Assembly: GCA_964629875.1 (NCBI GenBank)
Contig: CAZVRK010000026.1
Location: 1-24,154, forward strand
Length of the DNA: 24,154 nucleotides
Direction of reading: 5' to 3'
DNA from: UBA3495 sp964629875
GTDB taxonomy: Bacteria > Chloroflexota > Dehalococcoidia > Lucifugimonadales > UBA3495
Below are positions 15,513 to 23,451 of the stretch, piece after piece. The translations under genes were made by a program, and so were the position numbers. Position 1 is the stretch's first letter, and every line of letters begins with the position of its first letter. The notes below the pieces were generated by a model. It searched no databases and had not been told where the DNA came from. It was given only the letters and a program-made list of their open reading frames with translations.

Positions 15513-18500
15513 GCTTTTCTACTTCCGTGTTGTTGTCAGTATTGTTTCTTTGAGCTTCAAGTACTCTTCTATAGTCTCGTGGCATAACTTTTTTAAATGA
15601 CTCTATGGATTTGTCCCAGTTGTTCAATATCTTTCGAGCTGGTTCGCTGTCAGTGGAGTCTTGATGTTCTTTGATTAGAGTCTTTAAAGATTCTATGTCG
15701 TTATCTTCTTTTAAGGGTTCAAGGTCTGCTAAGCCAGGATTGAATCTATTAGAGAAATCGTTATCTGGGTCGTAGACGTATGCTATACCTCCGCTCATAC
15801 CGGCTCCAAAGTTTCGGCCAGTATTCCCGAGAACTACAACAGTTCCACCAGTCATGTATTCGCAGCCATGATCACCAACACCTTCGACTACTGCTGCGGC
15901 TCCGCTATTTCTTACGCAGAAACGTTCGCCCGCTTTCCCTCTAATAAATGCTTTTCCGTCCGTCGCGCCATACAATGCAACGTTTCCGATGATTATGTTA
16001 TCTTCCGCCACGAAGTTAGAACCTTGAGGCGGTCTAATAGCTATCTTGCCCCCGCCCATACCTTTAGCCATGTAGTCATTAGCGTCGCCTTCTAGTGATA
16101 TGTTAATACCTTTGGCCAGAAAGGCTCCAAAACTTTGTCCGGCAGATCCTGAGAAATTTATATTTATAGTATTTTCTGGCAAACCGGATTCACCGTATTT
16201 CTTTGCAATGGTACCGCTTAGCATGGCTCCTACAGTTCTATTAGAGTTCTGTATAGGTAGGCTGATGTTCACAATTTCTTTATCTGTTATCGCGGAGTTT
16301 GACTGGGAGATGAGCTCGTGGTCCAAGGCTAATGCAAGACCATGGTCTTGTACCATGCAATTGTGAGTAGCAACTTCATCTGATCTGGGAGCCACACATA
16401 AGAGTCGTGATAGATCAATTCCTTTAGCCTTCCAATGATCTACCGCGCTTCTAGTATCAAGTAGGTCTACTCTGCCTACCATTTCTGCAACAGTTCTGAA
16501 CCCGAGATCTGCCATAATCTCTCGTAACTCTTCTGCGACAAACATGAAGTAATTTACGACGTATTCTGGTTTGCCTGCGAATTGCTTGCGTAGTTCAGGG
16601 TCTTGCGTGGCTATTCCTACCGAGCAGGTATTCAAATGACATTTGCGCAGCATAATGCAGCCATTTACAATTAAAGCAGCTGTCGCCATCCCAAATTCTT
16701 CGGCTCCTAGCATGGTTGCGATGGCTACGTCCCTGCCGGTCTTTAATTGACCGTCAGTCTGTACAACTATTCGGCCGCGCAAGTCGTTCGCAACAAGAAC
16801 TTGTTGTGTTTCAGCAACCCCCAATTCCCACGGTAATCCTGCATATTTGATGGATGATTCTGGTGATGCCCCTGTGCCGCCGTCATGCCCACTTATTAGC
16901 ACCACATCGCCATGTCCTTTAGATACACCCGCAGCGATTGTTCCTACGCCAATTTCTGATACTAGTTTGACGTGGATTCTAGCTTCGGGATTTACATTTT
17001 TCAGATCGTGAATTAATTGTGCTAAATCTTCGATTGAATAGATATCATGATGCGGTGGAGGCGAAATAAGTTCTACTCCAGGGGTGGTATGTCTAACCCA
17101 CCCGATGTAATCATCAACTTTATGACCCGGTAATTGTCCCCCTTCTCCAGGCTTGGAGCCTTGGGCCATTTTGATCTGTAAGTCGGTGGCGTTGATCAGG
17201 TAATTAGGTGTCACTCCGAAACGACCTGAAGCGACCTGCTTAATGGCGCTATTGCGAGAGTCTCCGTTGGCATCTGGAGTATATCGGTGGTAGTCTTCAC
17301 CACCTTCACCAGTATTACTTCGGGCTCCGATGCGATTCATGGCAATGGCCATGGTTTCGTGGGCTTCTCTACTAATAGAGCCAAGCGAAATAGCTCCTGT
17401 AGCGAATCTTTTTACTATTTCTGTCGCGGGTTCTACTTCTTCGATCGGAACAGACTCTGTCTGTTGTTTAATAGCCATTAACCCGCGTAATGTAGCCATT
17501 TTTTCACTTTGATCATCGACTAGACTAGAAAACTCTTTGTACATTTTCCAACTGTTAGCTTTGGTAGCGAATTGAAGCTTGGCTATTGCATCTGGATTCC
17601 ATTGATGGTGTTCACCGTGTCTTCGCCATTGGTATTGTCCACCGAGATCAAGTTCCTGTGCTCCAGCAACTAAATCTTTCGAATAACTCGCTTCATGTCG
17701 GATAATGGATTCCTGCTCAATTATTTCCAGCCCTATTCCTTCTACAGGAGAAGGTGTCCAGGTGAAATAATTATCGATAAGTTCTTTGTTCAATCCTATG
17801 GCTTCGAATATCTGTGCGCCTCTGTAGCTTTGAACTGTTGATATACCCATTTTGGACATTACTTTGATAAGGCCTTTTACATTTGCCTTGATGAAGTTTT
17901 CTTGCGCGTGGTCAGGATCTTTCTCAGTTAATTCATCATTAAGGCTTAGGTCTGAGCATGTTTCTAAGGCAAGGTAGGGATTGATAGCACCTGCTCCGTA
18001 TCCAATCAGCAGTGCAAAATGTTGTACTTCTCTGGGTTCTCCAGATTCAATAATCAATCCTACTTTTGTCCGAGTACCTTCTCGAATGAGATGGTGGTGT
18101 ATAGCTCCAGTAGCTAATAAACTGGGAATAGGTATATTGGAAGAATCTGTATCTCTATCAGACAATATGATTAAAGAGTGCCCCTCTTTTACTGCTTCTG
18201 AAACTTGTTCACATAGGCTAAGCAGGGCTTGCTTTAGTGATCCTGGCCCCGAATGTGACTTGAAGAGGGTCTTAAGAGTCTTCGTTCTCAACCCTGCTAC
18301 GTTTGAGTTTCTGATTCTGGCCAGCTCTTCGTTAGTAATTATGGGAGATTCCAACTTCAATTGTCGGCAATGGTTGGGAGTTTCAGTAAATAAATTTTGC
18401 TGAGAGCCTATGAATGATTGCGAGGAGGTTACTAATTCTTCTCTTATAGCGTCCAAGGGTGGGTTGGTTACTTGGGCAAATAATTGTTTGAAATAGTTAA

Positions 18501-20067
18501 ACAATAGATGGTTCTGATCTGATAATACAGCGAGAGAGGCGTCGTTACCCATAGAACCTATGGCTTCATATGCGCCTTCAGCCATAGGCGTAGTTATCAT
18601 TCTTAGTTCTTCTATTGTATAACCGAAGGTTCGTTGCAGTTTTAAGATGGCATCACCATCTAATCTAGATGGCGCATCTGCTGGTGGCAAATCTTCGATA
18701 GTTATTCGATTTTCTTTTAACCATTGACTATATGGCTGTTGTGTTGAGAGCTTGTCCTTCAGCTCTTCATCGCCGATTATGCGACCCTCATCAAAGCTCA
18801 CCAAGAACATTTTTCCGGGTTGCAACCGCCCCCGTTCTTTGATGTTATCTGGTGCAATGTTTAATACTCCGGTTTCTGACGCCATTATCACCCGGTCATC
18901 GTGAGTTATTGTATAGCGGAATGGTCTCAGACCATTCCTATCTAGTACTGCACATATTTCATTTCCCGTGGCTGCCACCATCATCGCAGGTCCGTCCCAT
19001 GGCTCCATGAGGCATGAGTGGTATTCGTAGAAATCCTTTTTATCCTGTGACATGGACTCATGCTGTTCCCAAGCTTCTGGGATCATCATGAGCATAGAGT
19101 GGCTCAGGCTCCTACCAGTCATAAGTAGTAATTCAAGGGCGTTGTCGAAACTAGCTGTATCACTGGCGCCATGGGACATGATAGGTGTTAGTTTTGTTAT
19201 ATCGTCTCCGTAGAAGGATGATTCGAACTGAGATTCCCGTGCGTACATCCAATTCGAGTTTCCTCTAACAGTATTGATTTCTCCGTTATGGGCGAGATAT
19301 CGGTAAGGATGTGCCAGCTTCCAGTGTCCTAGTGTGTTAGTGCTGAATCGAGAATGTACCAATGCAAATGCGCTTTTTAGATCTGAGTCAGCTAAGTCTG
19401 TGTAGAAAGCACCTACTTGGTCAGCCATCAAAAGGCCTTTGTAGACGAGAGTCTCGCTTGATAGACTGCATATATAGAAATAATCCGTTTCTGTCTCTGC
19501 GAGACCTAAAGAGGGTATTGAATGCTCTATAACTTTTCGAATTAAATATAGGGTTCTTTCTAAATCGTTGCCTTGCACACCATTTGATTCTGCGGATATA
19601 AACACTTGCTTTATGTTGGGCATAACCATTCGTGCTTCGTTCCCAACATTAGTAGGTTCTAGGTCCACATCCCGCCAGCCTAATATAGAGAGACCGTGAT
19701 CGCGAATTGTGTTCTCGATTAAAGCCTGGCATTGAGATTTAGCGGTTTCAGAAGGAGGTAGGAATACTACTCCCACTCCATATTTCCCATCTTCCGGTAG
19801 AGTTATGTTATTAGAGGAGCAAACTTTGCGTAAGAATCCATGAGGCATCTGTATAAGGATGCCCGCACCATCTCCAGTTTCGGGGTCACAGCCACAAGCG
19901 CCTCTATGGCCAAGATTTATTAGAACTTGTAGAGCGTCTTCAACAATTTCGTGTGACTTGATTCCTTTTATATTGGCAACCATGCCCACACCGCAATTGT
20001 CGTGTTCTGTGTCAGGGCGATATAAACCTTGTTCGCTGAGAGTTTTTAGAGCTTGATGCGGATTCAC
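15505..20067 (-). CDS. gltB: Glutamate synthase large (alpha) subunit
   Basis: From the GTG at 20065-20067 the product is 1520 residues, the usual GltB size. It releases ammonia from glutamine in an N-terminal class II glutaminase domain and adds it to 2-oxoglutarate at FMN. C25 in HDNCGVG is the glutaminase nucleophile, exposed after removal of a short propeptide. The FMN/synthase domain has KLVSEIGVGTIAAGV, SGHDGGTGASP and QTDGQLKTGRDV; the 3Fe-4S cluster cysteines are C1137, C1143, C1148 (CIMLRKCHLNTC). A GXGXG beta-helix domain fills the C-terminus. The frame also has an ATG at 20124, but it lacks a ribosome-binding site, whereas GGGGGG precedes the GTG and the shorter N-terminus fits the family. 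It overlaps gltD by 8 nt. No adjacent regulator is visible. Confidence 0.95.
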   Translation of the reverse strand: MNPHQALKTLSEQGLYRPDTEHDNCGVGMVANIKGIKSHEIVEDALQVLINLGHRGACGCDPETGDGAGILIQMPHGFLRKVCSSNNITLPEDGKYGVGVVFLPPSETAKSQCQALIENTIRDHGLSILGWRDVDLEPTNVGNEARMVMPNIKQVFISAESNGVQGNDLERTLYLIRKVIEHSIPSLGLAETETDYFYICSLSSETLVYKGLLMADQVGAFYTDLADSDLKSAFALVHSRFSTNTLGHWKLAHPYRYLAHNGEINTVRGNSNWMYARESQFESSFYGDDITKLTPIMSHGASDTASFDNALELLLMTGRSLSHSMLMMIPEAWEQHESMSQDKKDFYEYHSCLMEPWDGPAMMVAATGNEICAVLDRNGLRPFRYTITHDDRVIMASETGVLNIAPDNIKERGRLQPGKMFLVSFDEGRIIGDEELKDKLSTQQPYSQWLKENRITIEDLPPADAPSRLDGDAILKLQRTFGYTIEELRMITTPMAEGAYEAIGSMGNDASLAVLSDQNHLLFNYFKQLFAQVTNPPLDAIREELVTSSQSFIGSQQNLFTETPNHCRQLKLESPIITNEELARIRNSNVAGLRTKTLKTLFKSHSGPGSLKQALLSLCEQVSEAVKEGHSLIILSDRDTDSSNIPIPSLLATGAIHHHLIREGTRTKVGLIIESGEPREVQHFALLIGYGAGAINPYLALETCSDLSLNDELTEKDPDHAQENFIKANVKGLIKVMSKMGISTVQSYRGAQIFEAIGLNKELIDNYFTWTPSPVEGIGLEIIEQESIIRHEASYSKDLVAGAQELDLGGQYQWRRHGEHHQWNPDAIAKLQFATKANSWKMYKEFSSLVDDQSEKMATLRGLMAIKQQTESVPIEEVEPATEIVKRFATGAISLGSISREAHETMAIAMNRIGARSNTGEGGEDYHRYTPDANGDSRNSAIKQVASGRFGVTPNYLINATDLQIKMAQGSKPGEGGQLPGHKVDDYIGWVRHTTPGVELISPPPHHDIYSIEDLAQLIHDLKNVNPEARIHVKLVSEIGVGTIAAGVSKGHGDVVLISGHDGGTGASPESSIKYAGLPWELGVAETQQVLVANDLRGRIVVQTDGQLKTGRDVAIATMLGAEEFGMATAALIVNGCIMLRKCHLNTCSVGIATQDPELRKQFAGKPEYVVNYFMFVAEELREIMADLGFRTVAEMVGRVDLLDTRSAVDHWKAKGIDLSRLLCVAPRSDEVATHNCMVQDHGLALALDHELISQSNSAITDKEIVNISLPIQNSNRTVGAMLSGTIAKKYGESGLPENTININFSGSAGQSFGAFLAKGINISLEGDANDYMAKGMGGGKIAIRPPQGSNFVAEDNIIIGNVALYGATDGKAFIRGKAGERFCVRNSGAAAVVEGVGDHGCEYMTGGTVVVLGNTGRNFGAGMSGGIAYVYDPDNDFSNRFNPGLADLEPLKEDNDIESLKTLIKEHQDSTDSEPARKILNNWDKSIESFKKVMPRDYRRVLEAQRNNTDNNTEVEKHG

Positions 20068-20230
20068 CGAATTCCCCCCAAGATAATTCACGTCTAAATC
20101 TATGCAATGATATTGCCCAAACATTGCGCAATTTCGGACGTTACGGGTTTAGCGTTTAAGGAGCAATGTACAATATAGGGTCCTAAACGATTGTTAAATA
20201 TATCACAATGTTTGTTGAATATGAACGTCT

Positions 20231-20236
20231 ATTATA
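20231..20236 (-). promoter_or_regulatory. Possible -10 element for gltB
   Basis: A consensus TATAAT lies on the minus strand in the gltB-rsfS divergent interval, about 160 nt before the chosen gltB start. No good -35 hexamer is seen at 16-18 nt upstream, so support is limited. No riboswitch was recognised in the long leader. Confidence 0.3.
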
Positions 20237-20305
20237 CACCGGGGAAGCTCGTCTGAGTAGTTTCAGGATTGACTTGGTGTGCCGTCATAAAATTAGCATC
20301 AATTT

Positions 20306-20713
20306 GTGTTTTACCATAAAATATCTTTTAAAAGACAATACGGAAATAGAAAATTTGGATGGTGTTATCTGAACTCTACAGAAATAGCGCAGGCAGTTGT
20401 TACCATGGCTTCCGATAAGTTGGCGGAAAATATTGTTATGTTGGATATTCGCGGGCTCGCGTGGTTTGCGGATTATTTTGTGATAATGTCAGCACAATCA
20501 ACAAGGCAGATAGTATCCTTGGAAGAAGATATTACAAAGGGGCTTAAAGAAGTAGATGTTCCGAGATCTCATAGAGAAGGAACGTCTACTTCTACATGGA
20601 CACTGCTTGATTTTAGCGGTGTGATAGTTCACATATTTGAACCGGATACTAGGGAACTGTATGGGTTAGAAAGATTGTGGTCTGGTGCTACTGAGGTGGT
20701 CAGGCTTCTGTAA
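20306..20713 (+). CDS. rsfS: Ribosomal silencing factor RsfS (YbeB/Iojap family)
   Basis: The 135-residue frame contains a complete RsfS domain: STEIAQAVVTMASDKLAENIVMLDIRG, ADYFVIMSAQSTRQI, the STSTWTLLDFSGVIVHIFEP core and the YGLERLWSGA tail. RsfS binds uL14 on the large ribosomal subunit and blocks subunit joining when nutrients are scarce. The start is uncertain. The GTG at 20306 gives a basic, unconserved 21-residue extension and lacks a Shine-Dalgarno site. Family homology begins about residue 22, where a CTG (20369) has GGATGG 6 nt upstream; the next ATG (20405) would remove the first helix. The gene diverges from gltB, and its last 14 nt overlap the end of ndk on the other strand. 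Confidence 0.88.
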   Translation: MFYHKISFKRQYGNRKFGWCYLNSTEIAQAVVTMASDKLAENIVMLDIRGLAWFADYFVIMSAQSTRQIVSLEEDITKGLKEVDVPRSHREGTSTSTWTLLDFSGVIVHIFEPDTRELYGLERLWSGATEVVRLL

Positions 20714-21152
20714 TCCATGAGTCAGTGCAGCGGCTGTAATCTAATATCTCTCCTTGGTTGAAAAATAAATCAAGTTCGCGTTCTGCAGATTCAAGACCAT
20801 CTGATCCGTGGACGACATTCCGGCCTATGTTGATAGCCAAATCCCCACGAATTGTACCGGGAGAAGCCTCAACAGGATTAGTGGTTCCCATGGTTTGGCG
20901 AACAATACTAATGGCATTATCTCCTTCCCATGCCATTGCTATGATAGGGCCTGATGTTATGAAGTTGACTAGCCCTGGGAAAAAGGGACGTTCAGTGTGT
21001 TCATTATAGTGTTGTTTAGCTAATTGTTCAGTTACCTGCATGAGTTTTAGCCCGACGAGTTTTAATCCTCTATTTTCAAATCGTGAGATAATTTCTCCGC
21101 TAAGACCTCTCTGTACTCCGTCAGGTTTAACCAATACCAGTGTTTTTTCCAT
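20700..21152 (-). CDS. ndk: Nucleoside diphosphate kinase
   Basis: The 150-residue enzyme transfers the gamma-phosphate from ATP to nucleoside diphosphates by way of a phosphohistidine. H115 in GRNVVHGSD is the phosphorylated residue, and the opening EKTLVLVKPDGVQRG with K9 and the RPFFPGLVNFITSGP block are standard. Length is slightly above the usual 135-145 because of a short C-terminal tail, the part that overlaps rsfS. AGGAG lies 10 nt before the ATG. It is the last gene of the minus-strand set thiL-tsaE-tsaB-ndk, 49 nt after tsaB. Confidence 0.95.
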   Translation of the reverse strand: MEKTLVLVKPDGVQRGLSGEIISRFENRGLKLVGLKLMQVTEQLAKQHYNEHTERPFFPGLVNFITSGPIIAMAWEGDNAISIVRQTMGTTNPVEASPGTIRGDLAINIGRNVVHGSDGLESAERELDLFFNQGEILDYSRCTDSWITEA

Positions 21153-21201
21153 TTTTGCTTGTCTCCTATGTTCTATTACTGTGGAATTAGGTTCGGGTCA
21201 A

Positions 21202-21885
21202 TTACTGAGCTATATTACCCTGTTTCTTCGGGCCGCCAATGCTGGGTAATTTAATGTAGTTGGGTTGTAATTCGTCTATGTTATCAGACTGCCCGTTATT
21301 TAATCTTTGAGTGCCGAGTTTTGCAAGAGTATATAGCCTGTCTGATGGTTCAGTATGTATGATTTTGGATAGTTGGCCGAGAGATTTTTCGATGATCTCA
21401 GAGTGAGCTAGTAGCCCTTCTCCGCAGAATATCGTAGGTTCCTCTATAGTAGCTATTAGTTCTAGCGGAGATGTTATGGAGTCCTCTGCTACTCGTTCGG
21501 AGTTCTTGTTAAATAGGGCATATGCTACGTCAGATCTTCCGGATGGTATTATTGCACAGACTGCCATGCCATTCCCTAAATTCGGAAATGCCTCGAGGTC
21601 TAATGTCCCTATGCTGGCGATAGGCGTGCTGCTGGCTATAGAGATTCCTTTTGCCACGCTCATTCCAACGCGAAGAGAGCTAAAACCTCCAGGGCCTGCG
21701 GCAACGCAAATTCCTTCAAGGTCTCCCAAGGATATACTAGTTTGTGCTAATAGCGATGATACGGCGGGCATGAGTTCGGCAGTGTGACTTGAGGTCGAAT
21801 GCCATGTTTCAGATATAAATATCTGATCTTGGTTGGATAGGGCTACTCCAGCGTTTGATGTTGACGTATCTATGGACAGGAACAT
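21202..21885 (-). CDS. tsaB: tRNA t6A biosynthesis protein TsaB
   Basis: The 227-residue protein is an ASKHA-fold TsaB, scaffold of the TsaB-TsaD-TsaE complex that attaches threonylcarbamoyl to A37 of ANN-decoding tRNAs. The N-terminus MFLSIDTSTSNAGVAL gives the phosphate-1 loop, SSHTAELMPAV the next segment and VAAGPGGFSSLRVGMSVAKG (about 61-80) the family signature, slightly changed from the usual GPGSFTGLRIG. TsaB itself lacks catalytic activity. It begins one nucleotide after the tsaE stop, implying coupled translation. The partners tsaD and tsaC are not in this window. Confidence 0.9.
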   Translation of the reverse strand: MFLSIDTSTSNAGVALSNQDQIFISETWHSTSSHTAELMPAVSSLLAQTSISLGDLEGICVAAGPGGFSSLRVGMSVAKGISIASSTPIASIGTLDLEAFPNLGNGMAVCAIIPSGRSDVAYALFNKNSERVAEDSITSPLELIATIEEPTIFCGEGLLAHSEIIEKSLGQLSKIIHTEPSDRLYTLAKLGTQRLNNGQSDNIDELQPNYIKLPSIGGPKKQGNIAQ

Positions 21886-21886
21886 T

Positions 21887-22438
21887 TTAAATTATGAGAA
21901 CCTCAGGGTCGTTTATATCTAACATCTGTTTTATTAGTTCAGTGTATTTTGCTGGGGCATTTCCTATTTTGACTTGACGCAAATCTTCTCGGTTGTTGGT
22001 TAGTTTATGGTATATACAACCACTCAAGGATGATTCTATATCTTCTAGGTTGCAGTACCCCATATTGATCCACAAGGAGGTGTCTGGGAATATTTCGCTC
22101 GCTTTATCTGCCCATTCTACTATGGATATGCCGTCTGAAGTTAATTGTTCGTATAGGCCAATGTCCCAAGCTTCCAATGGGTCGTTGATCCTGTATAAAT
22201 CTGCGTGGTACACCATCATACGCCCTTGATATTGGGTCATCAAAACGAAAGTTGGGCTTCTCGTGTGGCCCTCTATTCCCGCACCTGTGGCTATCCCTTG
22301 GGTTAAACAGGTTTTTCCCGAACCTAGTTCGCCAGTAAGTAAAAATATGTCGCCTGGTTGGGCATTCTGGCCCATGATTCTGCCGAGTCGTTCAGTGGAA
22401 TCAGGGCTAGTTGTTATTATATTTAATGATTGTTTCAT
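21887..22438 (-). CDS. tsaE: tRNA t6A biosynthesis ATPase TsaE
   Basis: The 183-residue P-loop ATPase has Walker A GELGSGKT (36-43), the TRSPTFVLM switch segment (about 59-67), HADLYRI (about 78-84) and IVEWADK (near 105-111), all standard for TsaE. It drives turnover of the TsaBDE complex in t6A synthesis. The protein is somewhat longer than the common 150-160 residues; the last ~40 residues are a less conserved tail. Its ATG lies 2 nt after the thiL stop and its stop 1 nt before tsaB, so all are likely translated as a coupled unit. Confidence 0.92.
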   Translation of the reverse strand: MKQSLNIITTSPDSTERLGRIMGQNAQPGDIFLLTGELGSGKTCLTQGIATGAGIEGHTRSPTFVLMTQYQGRMMVYHADLYRINDPLEAWDIGLYEQLTSDGISIVEWADKASEIFPDTSLWINMGYCNLEDIESSLSGCIYHKLTNNREDLRQVKIGNAPAKYTELIKQMLDINDPEVLII

Positions 22439-22440
22439 AA

Positions 22441-23313
22441 TTATGTGAAATGATCCCAGCCTTGTCGGGTAGCAACTCTTTCCGAGCCGTCTTCTTCTAC
22501 TAATGAGATTACTCCTGGAGTACCATCGGTGATTTCACCGATGATACAAGCTCCTTCGGGTAATAGCTGAATAGCTTCATTTACAGCGGTGATGTTGCCT
22601 GTAAATAACAGTTCGTAGTCTTCACCACCGTAAAGTGCCAGTTCGATATAAGTTTCAGGGAAAGAACTTTTGACTAGTGAATGAGTTGGTATCTTATTCA
22701 GATATATTGTAGCTGAAACTTTGCTTGCTAAGCATAATTTTGATAAATCGTCTGCTAATCCATCACTTATATCCATTGCGGTTCTTATATGGCAGTCAAC
22801 TAGGACTCTACCGGATTCCACTTGTGGTGTCGGCATTCGGTGAGCTGTTAACAAATAGTCTTGTGAGGGTTGACTCACGTTAATGGATTGTTGAATTAGC
22901 CGAAGTCCTCCCGCTGAACCTCCTAGATATCCAGTTACCGCNNNNNNNNNNNNNNNNNNNNNNNNNNNNNNNNNNNNNNNNNNNNNNNNNNNNNNNNNNN
23001 NNNNNNNNNNNNNNNNNNNNNNNNNNNNNNNNNNNNNNNNNGCTCCCATGGACGCTATGTCACTGATGTTTGATGCAAGTACTTTCCATCCTAAGTCGTG
23101 CCAGCTTATGGATTCAGAAGTGAAATGAATGTCTTCTACGACTGTATCGGTGGTAATCAGTTCTGTTGTGCCATGAGGAGACCACCCTGCTGAATCATCA
23201 CCACTATCTATCACTAAGTGTTGAACACTATTCGTTTCCTTAGATCTCGATGATGAAATTAACTGGTTTATTACCTCTATTGTTCCAAATTCGCCTAAAT
23301 CTTTAATTAGCAT
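22441..23313 (-). CDS. thiL: Thiamine-monophosphate kinase (interrupted by assembly gap)
   Basis: ThiL phosphorylates thiamine monophosphate to thiamine diphosphate, the active cofactor. Visible parts are the N-terminal MLIKDLGEFGTIEVI, VIDSGDDSAGW, the metal-binding TTDTVVEDIHF, DLGWKVLASNISDIASMG, then after the gap AVTGYLGGSAGGLRLIQ, RTAMDISDGLADDLSKL and YGGEDYELLFTG. The middle is lost in 100 N; the ATP/metal segment around the conserved GGDT motif lies there. By comparison with typical ThiL about 70-75 residues are missing, more than the 33 codons the N run allows, so the reading length here is not reliable. The ATG at 23311-23313 fits the family N-terminus; an upstream TTG at 23352 would add 13 unlikely residues and overlaps the promoter. 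Confidence 0.9.
   Translation of the reverse strand: MLIKDLGEFGTIEVINQLISSSRSKETNSVQHLVIDSGDDSAGWSPHGTTELITTDTVVEDIHFTSESISWHDLGWKVLASNISDIASMGXXXXXXXXXXXXXXXXXXXXXXXXXXXXXXXXXXAVTGYLGGSAGGLRLIQQSINVSQPSQDYLLTAHRMPTPQVESGRVLVDCHIRTAMDISDGLADDLSKLCLASKVSATIYLNKIPTHSLVKSSFPETYIELALYGGEDYELLFTGNITAVNEAIQLLPEGACIIGEITDGTPGVISLVEEDGSERVATRQGWDHFT
22942..23041. other. Assembly gap (100 N) inside thiL
   Basis: Exactly 100 undetermined bases, a conventional scaffold placeholder rather than a measured length. Confidence 0.99.
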
Positions 23314-23322
23314 ATTAGGCAG

Positions 23323-23352
23323 ATTATACCGTGACGTTACTAGAGCACTCAA
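23323..23352 (-). promoter_or_regulatory. Promoter of the thiL-tsaE-tsaB-ndk operon (leaderless start)
   Basis: On the minus strand TTGAGT (23352-23347) and a consensus TATAAT (23328-23323) are 18 nt apart. The expected start of transcription is within about 3 nt of the thiL ATG at 23313, leaving no leader; no ribosome-binding site is present there. This agrees with leaderless translation. Confidence 0.6.
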
Positions 23353-23451
23353 GAATACAAGTAATTTCCGTTAATAGAATTCACTGAAAGACATTCGGGA
23401 ATGAGGACTATAAATAGCCAGTTAATGCTATTATTGTTTGGGGGTTTTGCA

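Noticed and set aside
20068..20124. ATG start of gltB at 20124
   Set aside because: No Shine-Dalgarno site and no family similarity in the extra 19 residues; the GTG at 20067 follows a G-rich ribosome-binding site.
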